Made by a program: the position numbers and the translations under genes. Positions 24,349 to 38,761 of a DNA stretch of 64,000 bases are shown one piece after another. The notes beneath the pieces were generated by a model. The model did no database searches, was not told where the DNA came from, and worked only from the letters and a program-made list of their open reading frames with translations. The DNA is taken from the NCBI GenBank assembly GCA_039922495.1, contig JBDTEO010000019.1, positions 62,001 through 126,000 on the forward strand. Direction: 5' to 3'. Every line of letters begins with the position of its first letter. Within the stretch, counting starts at the first letter, position 1. The DNA comes from JALYYC01 sp039922495 (GTDB lineage: Bacteria > Chloroflexota > Dormibacteria > CF-121).

Positions 24349-25087
24349 AGCAGAAACGAACTCGGCGTCACCGACGCCACCGAAGACCCGCGGCCGCCGG
24401 GCCACCGCTCCGAAGGAGACGGCCGAGGCTGGTCGCGTCTGGAGTGGCGAGCGCGTCCGCGTGGGCGAGGGCCATCCCGCGCCCCCCGAGATGCCGACGC
24501 CCTCCGTCGCCGTCGCCGCGGTCGAGGGCGGAGGCGCATCGAGCGCGCCGGCTGCCGAGGGCGAGGCGCACTGGTACGTGGTGCATGCCTATTCCGGTCA
24601 CGAGGACAAGGTGCGCAACAACCTGATGAAGCGCGTCGACTCGATGGACATGCATGACCGGATCTTTGAGGTGCTCGTGCCGACAGAGGACGTCATCGAG
24701 ATCAAGGACGGACAGCGCCGCCACGTGGCCAAGCGCACCTTCCCGGGCTACATCCTCGTGAACATGGTCATGTCGGACGAGTCCTGGTATGTCGTGCGCA
24801 ACACCCCCGGCGTGACCAGCTTTGTCGGCTCGGGCAACAAGCCCGTCCCGCTGCAAGAGAAAGAGATCAAGTCGATCCAGAAGCAGATCAAGGCCGAGGC
24901 GCCCAAGGTCCGCGTCGAGTACCAGGTGGGCGAGAACGTCCGCGTCATCGACGGGCCGTTCTCGGACTTCCACGGCAAGGTCGACGAGATCAACGCCGAC
25001 AAGGGCAAACTCAAGGTGCTGGTCAACATGTTTGGCCGGGAGACGCCCGTGGAATTGGATCTGTTGCAAGTGGAGCGACTCAAGTAA
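24341..25087 (+). CDS. nusG: Transcription antitermination/termination factor NusG
   Basis: A 248-residue NusG. Residues ~77-185 are the NGN domain, which binds the RNA polymerase clamp (HWYVVHAYSGHEDKVRNNL, KRTFPGYILVNM, TPGVTSFVG). The C-terminal KOW domain includes VGENVRVIDGPFSDFHGKV and contacts Rho or S10. An unusual ~75-residue, Pro/Ala/Glu-rich N-terminal extension precedes the NGN domain (E. coli NusG has 181 residues). The start is GTG at 24341, overlapping secE by eight bases. It is directly followed by rplK. Confidence 0.95.
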   Translation: MAKAETNSASPTPPKTRGRRATAPKETAEAGRVWSGERVRVGEGHPAPPEMPTPSVAVAAVEGGGASSAPAAEGEAHWYVVHAYSGHEDKVRNNLMKRVDSMDMHDRIFEVLVPTEDVIEIKDGQRRHVAKRTFPGYILVNMVMSDESWYVVRNTPGVTSFVGSGNKPVPLQEKEIKSIQKQIKAEAPKVRVEYQVGENVRVIDGPFSDFHGKVDEINADKGKLKVLVNMFGRETPVELDLLQVERLK

Positions 25088-25516
25088 ATGGCAAAGAAGA
25101 AAGTCAAGGCGATCGTCAAGATCCAGATGGAGGCCGGGAAGGCCACGCCGGCGCCGCCGGTCGGCACCGCGCTGGGCCCGCACGGCGTCAACATCATGGA
25201 GTTCGTCAAGACCTACAACGACCGGACCGCCTCCATGGCGGGCCAGGTGATCCCGGTCGAGATCACGATCTTCGAAGATCGCAGCTTTACCTTTGTCACC
25301 AAGACCCCGCCCGCGGCGGCGTTGCTGAAGAAGGCCGCCGGCGTGGAGAAGGGCTCCGCCAAGCCGAACAAGGAGAAGGTCGGCACGGTCACGCAGCAGC
25401 AGGTTCGCGAAATCGCCCAGCTCAAGCTCAAGGACCTGAATGCGTTCGACGTCGAAGCCGGCATGCGCATGGTTGAAGGGACGGCGCGCACCCTCGGCAT
25501 CGAGGTGTCGAAGTAA
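25088..25516 (+). CDS. rplK: 50S ribosomal protein L11
   Basis: A 142-residue protein, exactly the family norm. The N-terminal Pro-rich linker PAPPVGTALGPHGVNIMEF and the rRNA-binding C-terminal domain (FVTKTPPAAALLKKAAG) are intact. It forms the GTPase-associated centre with 23S rRNA and the L10/L12 stalk and is the target of thiopeptide antibiotics. The ATG follows the nusG stop without a gap, and its stop overlaps the rplA start by one base. Confidence 0.97.
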   Translation: MAKKKVKAIVKIQMEAGKATPAPPVGTALGPHGVNIMEFVKTYNDRTASMAGQVIPVEITIFEDRSFTFVTKTPPAAALLKKAAGVEKGSAKPNKEKVGTVTQQQVREIAQLKLKDLNAFDVEAGMRMVEGTARTLGIEVSK

Positions 25517-26220
25517 TGCCCGAGCAGCGCGGCAAGAAGTACAAGGAAGCGGCCAAGGCCATCGATCGAGCAACGCAGTACGGCCCCGACGATGCCGTCA
25601 AGCTGGTCAAGCAAGCCTCGACCTCGAAGTTCGATGGGGGCATCGAGGCGCACCTCCGGCTCGGGGTTGACCCGCGGCACGCCGACCAGATGGTTCGCGG
25701 CTCGGTTACCCTCCCGCACGGAACCGGCAAAAAGCGCCGGGTGCTCGTCTTCGCCACCGGGGAGAAAGCTCGCGAGGCGACCCAGGCGGGGGCGGACTTC
25801 GTTGGGGCCGACGACATGGTGAAGAAGATCCAGGAAGGCTGGCTCGATTTCGACGTGACGCTGGCGACGCCGGACATGATGGGTCAGGTGGGCCGGCTCG
25901 GCAAGATCCTCGGGCCCCGCGGCCTGATGCCCAACCCACGCGCCGGGACGGTGACCTTCGATATTGCCAAGGCGGTGAGCGACATCCAGGGCGGCCGGAT
26001 CGAGTACCGCGTCGACAAAACCGGCATCATCCACACCACCATCGGCAAGGCGTCGTACACCGAGGCGCAGCTGAAGGAGAACTTCGCGGCGCTGATGGAC
26101 GCGGTTGTTCGAGCCAAGCCCAGCTCCGCCAAGGGGCAGTACCTGAAGTCCGTCTTCCTGGCGCCGACGATGGGCCCCAGCGTGCCGGTCGACCCGGCCG
26201 CGGCCGCTCGCCTTTCCTAG
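25516..26220 (+). CDS. rplA: 50S ribosomal protein L1
   Basis: A 234-residue protein of normal length. It has VRGSVTLPHGTGKKRRVLVF, the LGKILGPRGLMPNPRAGTV signature and the closing GKASYTEAQLKENF. L1 forms the L1 stalk that moves E-site tRNA, and in many bacteria represses its own L11-L1 mRNA. It shares a base with the rplK stop. Downstream, a DUF1801 gene separates it from the L10 leader, where usually there is only a leader. Confidence 0.97.
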   Translation: MPEQRGKKYKEAAKAIDRATQYGPDDAVKLVKQASTSKFDGGIEAHLRLGVDPRHADQMVRGSVTLPHGTGKKRRVLVFATGEKAREATQAGADFVGADDMVKKIQEGWLDFDVTLATPDMMGQVGRLGKILGPRGLMPNPRAGTVTFDIAKAVSDIQGGRIEYRVDKTGIIHTTIGKASYTEAQLKENFAALMDAVVRAKPSSAKGQYLKSVFLAPTMGPSVPVDPAAAARLS

Positions 26221-26233
26221 CCGGGGGGTCAGC

Positions 26234-26617
26234 GTGGCGAAGGGGGCTGGGGATCCCGCCGTGGACATCTTCCTCCGCTCGTATTCGCCCGAGGTTCGGG
26301 CGATCGCGTTGAAGACCCGGGCGGTTATTCGCGGCGTCCTGCCGACCGTGACGGAAAAGGTCTATCCGGGCTGGAAGGTGATCCAGTACAGCGCCGGGCA
26401 GAACCGCGAGGATGTGTTCGCGGTGATCTCGCCCCAGCGCGAGCGGGTCAACCTCGGGCTGACCAACGGGGCCGCCCTTTTGGATCCTGAGGGATTGCTC
26501 GAGGGCACCGGGGCCGGGATCCGGCACATCAAGATCACCTCCGCGGAGGCCGCTGAGGCCCCGGCCGTCCGCGAGTTGGTGCAGGGTGCGCTGAAAGCCA
26601 CGAAAAACGGGGCCTGA
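26234..26617 (+). CDS. DUF1801-family protein
   Basis: A 127-residue protein with the DUF1801 pattern: FLRSYSPEVRAIALKTRAVI, then KVYPGWKVIQYSAGQNREDVFAVISP, and a C-terminal GAGIRHIKITS segment. These small proteins (YdhG/YjhX-like cores) have no firm biochemical role. The GTG start is 13 bases after rplA and the stop is just before the L10 leader. Its place inside the ribosomal cluster suggests either a local insertion or a conserved association in this lineage. A second, diverged DUF1801 gene lies after rpoC. Confidence 0.8.
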   Translation: MAKGAGDPAVDIFLRSYSPEVRAIALKTRAVIRGVLPTVTEKVYPGWKVIQYSAGQNREDVFAVISPQRERVNLGLTNGAALLDPEGLLEGTGAGIRHIKITSAEAAEAPAVRELVQGALKATKNGA

Positions 26618-26640
26618 TATACTTCGGCCTCGCGACAAGT

Positions 26641-26730
26641 CCATAGCCGAAGACCGCAGGCGCACCGAGCTTAATTTCCTGCGGTAGGCGAGACGGAGTA
26701 ACGGCCTTCTTGCCTATTGAGACAAGGAGG
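26641..26730 (+). promoter_or_regulatory. L10 leader RNA (rplJL autoregulation)
   Basis: The segment GCCGAAGACCGCAGG, then GCTTAATTTCCTGCGGT and AGGCGAGACGG, matches the L10-leader pattern. ACCGCAGG (26653-26660) pairs perfectly with CCTGCGGT (26678-26685), and purine-rich internal-loop bases flank it as in the kink-turn that binds the L10-(L12)4 complex. The leader runs directly into the SD-containing hairpin before rplJ. The upstream boundary is approximate. Confidence 0.75.
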
Positions 26731-26736
26731 TTTTTT
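26705..26736 (+). terminator. Attenuator hairpin overlapping the rplJ ribosome binding site
   Basis: CCTTCTTG pairs with CAAGGAGG (one G-T wobble), followed immediately by TTTTTT. The 3' arm is the Shine-Dalgarno sequence of rplJ and the T-run abuts the TTG start. When formed, the hairpin would both terminate transcription and hide the ribosome site. Confidence 0.65.
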
Positions 26737-26737
26737 A

Positions 26738-27319
26738 TTGGCAACCGGGTTAAAGAAAGCAGCGAAGGTCGACAAGAAGGCTGAAAAGGCCGCCACCGTC
26801 GAGACCATCACCGCGCACCTCAAGGAGTCCTCGACGGCGGTGCTGGCCGACTACCGCGGCATGACCGTGAGCCAGATGTCCGACCTGCGGCGGAAGCTTC
26901 GCGATGACGGGATCGAGATGATGGTCGTCAAGAACACCCTGGCTCGTCGCGCGGCCAAGGCGGCGGGCTACGACCAGCTCAACCCCGAGCTGACGGGGCC
27001 GATCGCGATGATCTTCGCGGGTGACGACGTCTCGGCGCCAGCCCGCATCCTGAACGAGTACATCCGGGCTAACCGCAAGATGGCGATCAAGAGCGGCCTG
27101 CTCGAGGGACAGGTCATCAGCCCCGAGGCGGTCGTCGAACTGGCCGACCTACCGTCCCGCGAGATCCTGCTCAGCCGCCTGCTGGGCGCGATGCAAGCCC
27201 CGCTTGGCAACCTGGCGAGCGTGCTCCAGGCCCCCATGTCCCAGTTCGCCCGCGCGCTCGATGCGCTTCGTACCCAGAAAGAAAGTCAATCACCGGCGGC
27301 GGCGCCGGCGGCAAGTTAG
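26738..27319 (+). CDS. rplJ: 50S ribosomal protein L10
   Basis: 193 residues from TTG at 26738; AAGGAGG lies seven bases upstream, which decides the start (an ATG further upstream falls within the leader hairpin). The core KESSTAVLADYRGMTVSQMS and MMVVKNTLARRAAKAAG are typical, and the C-terminal helix binds L12 dimers. The first ~20 residues are Lys/Ala-rich. L10 anchors the L7/L12 stalk that recruits translation factors, and together with L12 represses this operon through the leader. Confidence 0.95.
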   Translation: MATGLKKAAKVDKKAEKAATVETITAHLKESSTAVLADYRGMTVSQMSDLRRKLRDDGIEMMVVKNTLARRAAKAAGYDQLNPELTGPIAMIFAGDDVSAPARILNEYIRANRKMAIKSGLLEGQVISPEAVVELADLPSREILLSRLLGAMQAPLGNLASVLQAPMSQFARALDALRTQKESQSPAAAPAAS

Positions 27320-27328
27320 GAGGACAAG

Positions 27329-27718
27329 ATGGCAAAAGTCAGTGTCGACGATTTCGTCTCCGCGTTGAAGGAATGGACCGTGGTGGATGTCATGAACGCC
27401 ATCAAGGCCATCGAGACCGAGTTTGGCGTGACCGCGGCGGCCCCGGTCGCTGTGGCGGCGGCGCCGAGCGGCGGTGGTGCCGGAGCCCCGGCAGCCGAGG
27501 CGGAGCAGACCGAATTTTCCGTGGTGCTCACCGGCCCTGGTGACGCCAAGATCGGCGTCATCAAAGTCGTCCGGGAGATCACCGGTCTCGGCCTGAAGGA
27601 AGCCAAGGACCTGGTCGACCAGGCGCCGAAGCCGGTCAAGCAGGGCGTCAACCGCGAGGAGGCCGACGCCGTCCTCAAGAAGCTCAAGGACGCCGGCGCC
27701 GCCGCCGAGATCAAATAA
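27329..27718 (+). CDS. rplL: 50S ribosomal protein L7/L12
   Basis: A 129-residue stalk protein. The N-terminal dimerisation domain (VDDFVSALKEWTVVDVMNAI) is joined by an Ala/Gly-rich hinge (residues ~36-58) to the factor-binding C-terminal domain (VVLTGPGDAKIGVIKVVREI, GLGLKEAKDLVDQAP). AGGAGG lies upstream of the ATG. A strong terminator follows the stop, ending this operon before rpoB. Confidence 0.97.
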   Translation: MAKVSVDDFVSALKEWTVVDVMNAIKAIETEFGVTAAAPVAVAAAPSGGGAGAPAAEAEQTEFSVVLTGPGDAKIGVIKVVREITGLGLKEAKDLVDQAPKPVKQGVNREEADAVLKKLKDAGAAAEIK

Positions 27719-27734
27719 CCCGGGCAAAAAACCA

Positions 27735-27762
27735 ACGCGGGGCTTGAGCCCCGCGTTTTTCT
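27735..27762. terminator. Bidirectional intrinsic terminator between rplL and the pirin gene
   Basis: ACGCGGGGC-TTGA-GCCCCGCGT forms a perfect nine-base stem, followed by TTTTC on the plus strand and preceded by an A-rich stretch that gives a T-run on the minus strand. It separates two convergent genes. Confidence 0.85.
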
Positions 27763-27768
27763 TATCGG

Positions 27769-28722
27769 CTAGGCATACTCGGCGGGCACCTTGCCCAGCC
27801 GCCCGGCCCGGTAGTCCTCGACCGCCTGCGCCAGCTCAGCCTGAGTGTTCATCACGAACGGTCCGTACCAGGCCACCGTCTCCCGGATCGGCTGCCCGCC
27901 GATGATCAACACGTCGAGGTTGGGGCTGCGGCTCTCCTGCGTCGGATCGGCGCAGACCGTGAGCACATCCCCCGGGCCGTAGACCGCGAGCTGGCCCATG
28001 TGGAGCGGACGGCGTTCGATCCCGACCGTGCCGTCGCCGTTCAGGACGTAGAGGAGGGCGTTGAAGTCGGGACGCCATGGCAGGGAGAGGGTTGCGCCGG
28101 GGTTGAGGGTCGCATGCGCCATCGCCATCGGCGTGTGCGTCACACCCGGCCCGGCGTGCCCGGCAACCTCGCCGGCGATGACGCGCACCAGTGCCCCGCC
28201 GTCGTGCGAGGAGAGGAGCGCGACCTTCCCCGCGCGGATGTCCTGGTAGCGCGGCTGGGTCCACTTCAGCGTCGAGGGGAGGTTGACCCAGAGCTGGAAG
28301 CCGTGGAAGAGGCCACCGCTGGCGACCAGTGCCTCGGGCGGCGTCTCGATGTGCAGGATGCCGGCGCCGGCCGTCATCCACTGGGTATCGCCGTTGGTGA
28401 TCAGGCCGCCCCCGCCGTTGGAGTCGTGGTGCTGGAAGGCGCCGTCGATGATGTAGGTGACGGTCTCGAAGCCGCGATGCGGGTGCCAGGGGGTGCCTTT
28501 GGGCTCACCGGGCGCGTATTCGACCTCGCCCATCTGGTCGAGGTGGACGAACGGATCGAGGAGGTGCAGGTCGACGCCGGCGAAGGCCCGCCGAACGGGA
28601 AAGCCGTCGCCCTCGAAGCCGCTCGGGGCGGTGGTCACCGACACGACGGGGCGCTCATGGGCGCCCGTCGGCTGGGCGATTCGGGGCAGGGTCAGGGGGT
28701 CGTCAACCTGGACAGCGGGCAT
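27769..28722 (-). CDS. Pirin-family (bicupin) protein
   Basis: 317 residues from ATG at 28722; AAGGAGG six bases upstream decides this over the more distant ATG at 28764. The N-terminal cupin has the metal ligands in HPHRGFETVTYIIDGAFQHH and the later ILHIE; typical pirin spacers FHGFQLWVNLP and AGAG are present. Bacterial pirins are Fe-dependent, some with quercetinase activity and some regulating pyruvate metabolism; the role here is not evident. It lies on the opposite strand between rplL and rpoB. Confidence 0.9.
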   Translation of the reverse strand: MPAVQVDDPLTLPRIAQPTGAHERPVVSVTTAPSGFEGDGFPVRRAFAGVDLHLLDPFVHLDQMGEVEYAPGEPKGTPWHPHRGFETVTYIIDGAFQHHDSNGGGGLITNGDTQWMTAGAGILHIETPPEALVASGGLFHGFQLWVNLPSTLKWTQPRYQDIRAGKVALLSSHDGGALVRVIAGEVAGHAGPGVTHTPMAMAHATLNPGATLSLPWRPDFNALLYVLNGDGTVGIERRPLHMGQLAVYGPGDVLTVCADPTQESRSPNLDVLIIGGQPIRETVAWYGPFVMNTQAELAQAVEDYRAGRLGKVPAEYA

Positions 28723-28863
28723 GAGATTCCTCCTTGGGAAACAAGCGTACGTTAAGAGCAACACGAAGTTGGCGGGGGCTCTTCCCTTCGCCGGCGGTCA
28801 GTGCTAGACTGGCGGGCGATTAGTCTGAGAGCGCTTAGAACTCGACGCTGACCCGGTTTCCCG

Positions 28864-28909
28864 CCCACGGAATCGGCCGTGGGAATGCTCGCGAAGGAAG
28901 GGACTTCGC
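28864..28909. promoter_or_regulatory. Two adjacent hairpins upstream of the rpoB promoter
   Basis: CCCACGG/CCGTGGG (28864-28883) and GCGAAG/CTTCGC (28891-28909) are perfect short stems side by side in the divergent pirin-rpoB gap. They could be operators or structures in a longer transcript. No function is shown. Confidence 0.3.
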
Positions 28910-28928
28910 GGCGAATCTCGGTGTGTGC

Positions 28929-28958
28929 TTGACACCCGAGTTACAAGCGTGTTACGAT
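28929..28958 (+). promoter_or_regulatory. Promoter for rpoBC
   Basis: TTGACA and TACGAT separated by 18 bases, with TG one base before the -10 (TGTTACGAT). The predicted start near 28965 leaves a leader of about 85 bases with no clear structure. Confidence 0.7.
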
Positions 28959-29049
28959 TGCCGTTCGGTGCTCCAAGGCGTGTTTTTCCGCGTCCCCAGA
29001 GGCACCGGCCCACCTATCCTTCATTCCTTCTTCATCTAAAGGAGAGTCC

Positions 29050-32601
<3,552 letters not shown>

Positions 32602-32604
32602 TCA

Positions 32605-36843
<4,239 letters not shown>

Positions 36844-36857
36844 AACACTCGACGACG

Positions 36858-36889
36858 CGAAAGAGCCGCCCCGCCGGGCGGCTCTTTCG
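36858..36889 (+). terminator. Strong intrinsic terminator after rpoC
   Basis: A perfect 14-base stem (CGAAAGAGCCGCCC with its complement) around a CGCC tetraloop, 15 bases after the rpoC stop. The T-run is short and part of the 3' arm. Confidence 0.85.
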
Positions 36890-36938
36890 GTTTCGCTACG
36901 CTTCAGGCGATACAGCCAGCATCTGTAGGAGGCGCCTA

Positions 36939-37307
36939 GTGACCGCAACACCATCCGCGCTCATTGACAAGCAAATCGCAGACCTTAAAGATTGGCGAAG
37001 TGCGCTGATGACCGAGTTGCGGTCCGTCATCAACAAGTCCGATCCAGGGCTGACGGAAGAGTGGAAGTGGGATACCGCGGTGTGGACGCACAACGGAAAT
37101 GCTTGCGCCCTCGGGGTCTTCAAGGACCGAGTGAAGATCAACTTCTTCAAGGGTGCCAGTCTGCCGGACCCGAAGCACCTGTTCAACGCCGGCCTCGAGG
37201 CGAAGGCCTCACGGGCGATCGACGTAGAAAAGGGTGGGTCAATCGACAAGGCGGGACTGAAGGGCCTGGTCCGCGCTGCGGTGAGTCAGAACTCCGCTAC
37301 GCGCTGA
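36939..37307 (+). CDS. DUF1801-family protein (second copy)
   Basis: A 122-residue protein with the DUF1801 pattern (SALMTELRSVINKSDPGLTE, EEWKWDTAVWTHNGN, FKDRVKINFFKGASLPDP). It starts with GTG, six bases after AGGAGG. The sequence is well diverged from the copy between rplA and rplJ, so it is not a recent duplicate. It is followed 13 bases later by rtcB and may share its transcript. Function unknown. Confidence 0.8.
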   Translation: MTATPSALIDKQIADLKDWRSALMTELRSVINKSDPGLTEEWKWDTAVWTHNGNACALGVFKDRVKINFFKGASLPDPKHLFNAGLEAKASRAIDVEKGGSIDKAGLKGLVRAAVSQNSATR

Positions 37308-37320
37308 CCGCGCCGCGGGT

Positions 37321-38703
37321 ATGAGCTGGAAGGATTCCGTTCAGGATACGGGGTTCGGGTATTTCACGCTCGCAACCCAGGACACTCGGGACGTCCCGGT
37401 GCGGCTCTTCCTGACGCCGAACCTGCTCGACGCGGTCGAAGATTCGATCTATCCGCAGATCGTCAACGCCGCGAGTTTCCCAGGGACACGGATGGTCGCG
37501 ATCACGCCGGATGTGCACCACGGCTACGGCGTGCCAATCGGGACCGTGCTGCTGACCGACGCCGATACCGGGGCAGTGGCGCTCGGCCCGGTAGGTTTTG
37601 ATGTGGGTTGCGGGATGCTGAGCGCGTCGAGCGATGTGCCGGTGGCGGCCGTGACGCCGGGGAATCGGCTGCGCTTCAACCAGGAGGTCACTCGGCGCGT
37701 CGCGCTCGGGCCGGGCCAAGTTAGTCGTACGAAGTTGAAGAGCCTATCGCGAAAAAACTTCGAGGCCGTCATCCGTGGCGGCGCTGGCTACTACGTGGAC
37801 ACCTACGGGTCGACGGTCGATCGCACGCGGAGCGAGCGCGATGCGATTCCCGTCGCCGACTCATGGCAGCCGCCATGGGGCGGACCGGGCCGACCCGAAC
37901 GCGGCATTCCCCAGCTGGCCACACTTGGCGGCGGTAACCACTTCATCGAGTTGCAGGGCAACGTGCGTACCGACACCCTCTACGTCCAGCTGCATTCCGG
38001 TAGCCGCGGCTTCGGCCACGGCCTGGCGACCAACTACTTTCAACTGGCTCGCAAGGAGAATCCCACGATCAAGGCGCTCGACCTCGGCTACTTCATGCCG
38101 GACTCGCCGCATTACGCGGGCTACCTCAACGCCGTCGCCGCGGGCGCCAACTTCGCGATCGTCAACCGCTTCACGATGTACGAGCAGATCGCGCTCGCCT
38201 TCGAGGACGTCTTCAAGCAGCCGCTCTCACTCGTCTACGAGATCAGCCATAACCTCGTCCAGCGCGAGCTGTCCCCCGAGTTCGGCTGGGTCCAGGTCCA
38301 CCGCAAGGGCGCGACCCGCGCCTTTCCCGCGGGGCACGACTATCTGAAGGGGACCCAGTGGGAGACAAGCGGTCATCCGGTGCTGATCCCGGGCTCGAAC
38401 CACGACTCGAGCTTCATCCTGCGCGCGACGCCGGGCGCGGCGATCAGCGGCTACTCGGTCAACCACGGGGCCGGCCGTCGCATGTCCCGCGGGGCGGCCC
38501 GCAAGACGCTGAACCAGCGCCAGGTCGACGAGGAGTACCGCTCAGCCGGCATCATCGTCAACCTGCGCGGGAATGTCCCGATCGATGAATCGCGGGACGC
38601 GTACAAATCGTCGCGCGAGGTGGTGGAGGCGGTCACGCGGGCCGGGCTCGCCACCATCGAGCACGAGTTGCTGCCGCTGGCCTCGATCAAGGGCAATGGG
38701 TAA
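37321..38703 (+). CDS. rtcB: RtcB-family RNA-splicing ligase
   Basis: A 460-residue RtcB protein. Metal and nucleotide-binding motifs are present in order: DVGCGM (Cys/Asp), GGGNHFIEL, HSGSRGFGH, HNLVQRE, HRKGATRAFP and the guanylylated-His motif NHGAGRRMSR. RtcB joins RNA 2',3'-cyclic phosphate or 3'-phosphate ends to 5'-OH ends using GTP and Mn2+. In bacteria it repairs cleaved tRNA or rRNA. No RtcA, RtcR or archease is encoded nearby. The ATG lacks a strong ribosome site and may be coupled to the DUF1801 gene upstream. Confidence 0.93.
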   Translation: MSWKDSVQDTGFGYFTLATQDTRDVPVRLFLTPNLLDAVEDSIYPQIVNAASFPGTRMVAITPDVHHGYGVPIGTVLLTDADTGAVALGPVGFDVGCGMLSASSDVPVAAVTPGNRLRFNQEVTRRVALGPGQVSRTKLKSLSRKNFEAVIRGGAGYYVDTYGSTVDRTRSERDAIPVADSWQPPWGGPGRPERGIPQLATLGGGNHFIELQGNVRTDTLYVQLHSGSRGFGHGLATNYFQLARKENPTIKALDLGYFMPDSPHYAGYLNAVAAGANFAIVNRFTMYEQIALAFEDVFKQPLSLVYEISHNLVQRELSPEFGWVQVHRKGATRAFPAGHDYLKGTQWETSGHPVLIPGSNHDSSFILRATPGAAISGYSVNHGAGRRMSRGAARKTLNQRQVDEEYRSAGIIVNLRGNVPIDESRDAYKSSREVVEAVTRAGLATIEHELLPLASIKGNG

Positions 38704-38761
38704 CTCGCACCTCCGAGGCTGGACGAGCTTCTTGAGCCTGAGCCGGCCGGGCCGTTCGTTG

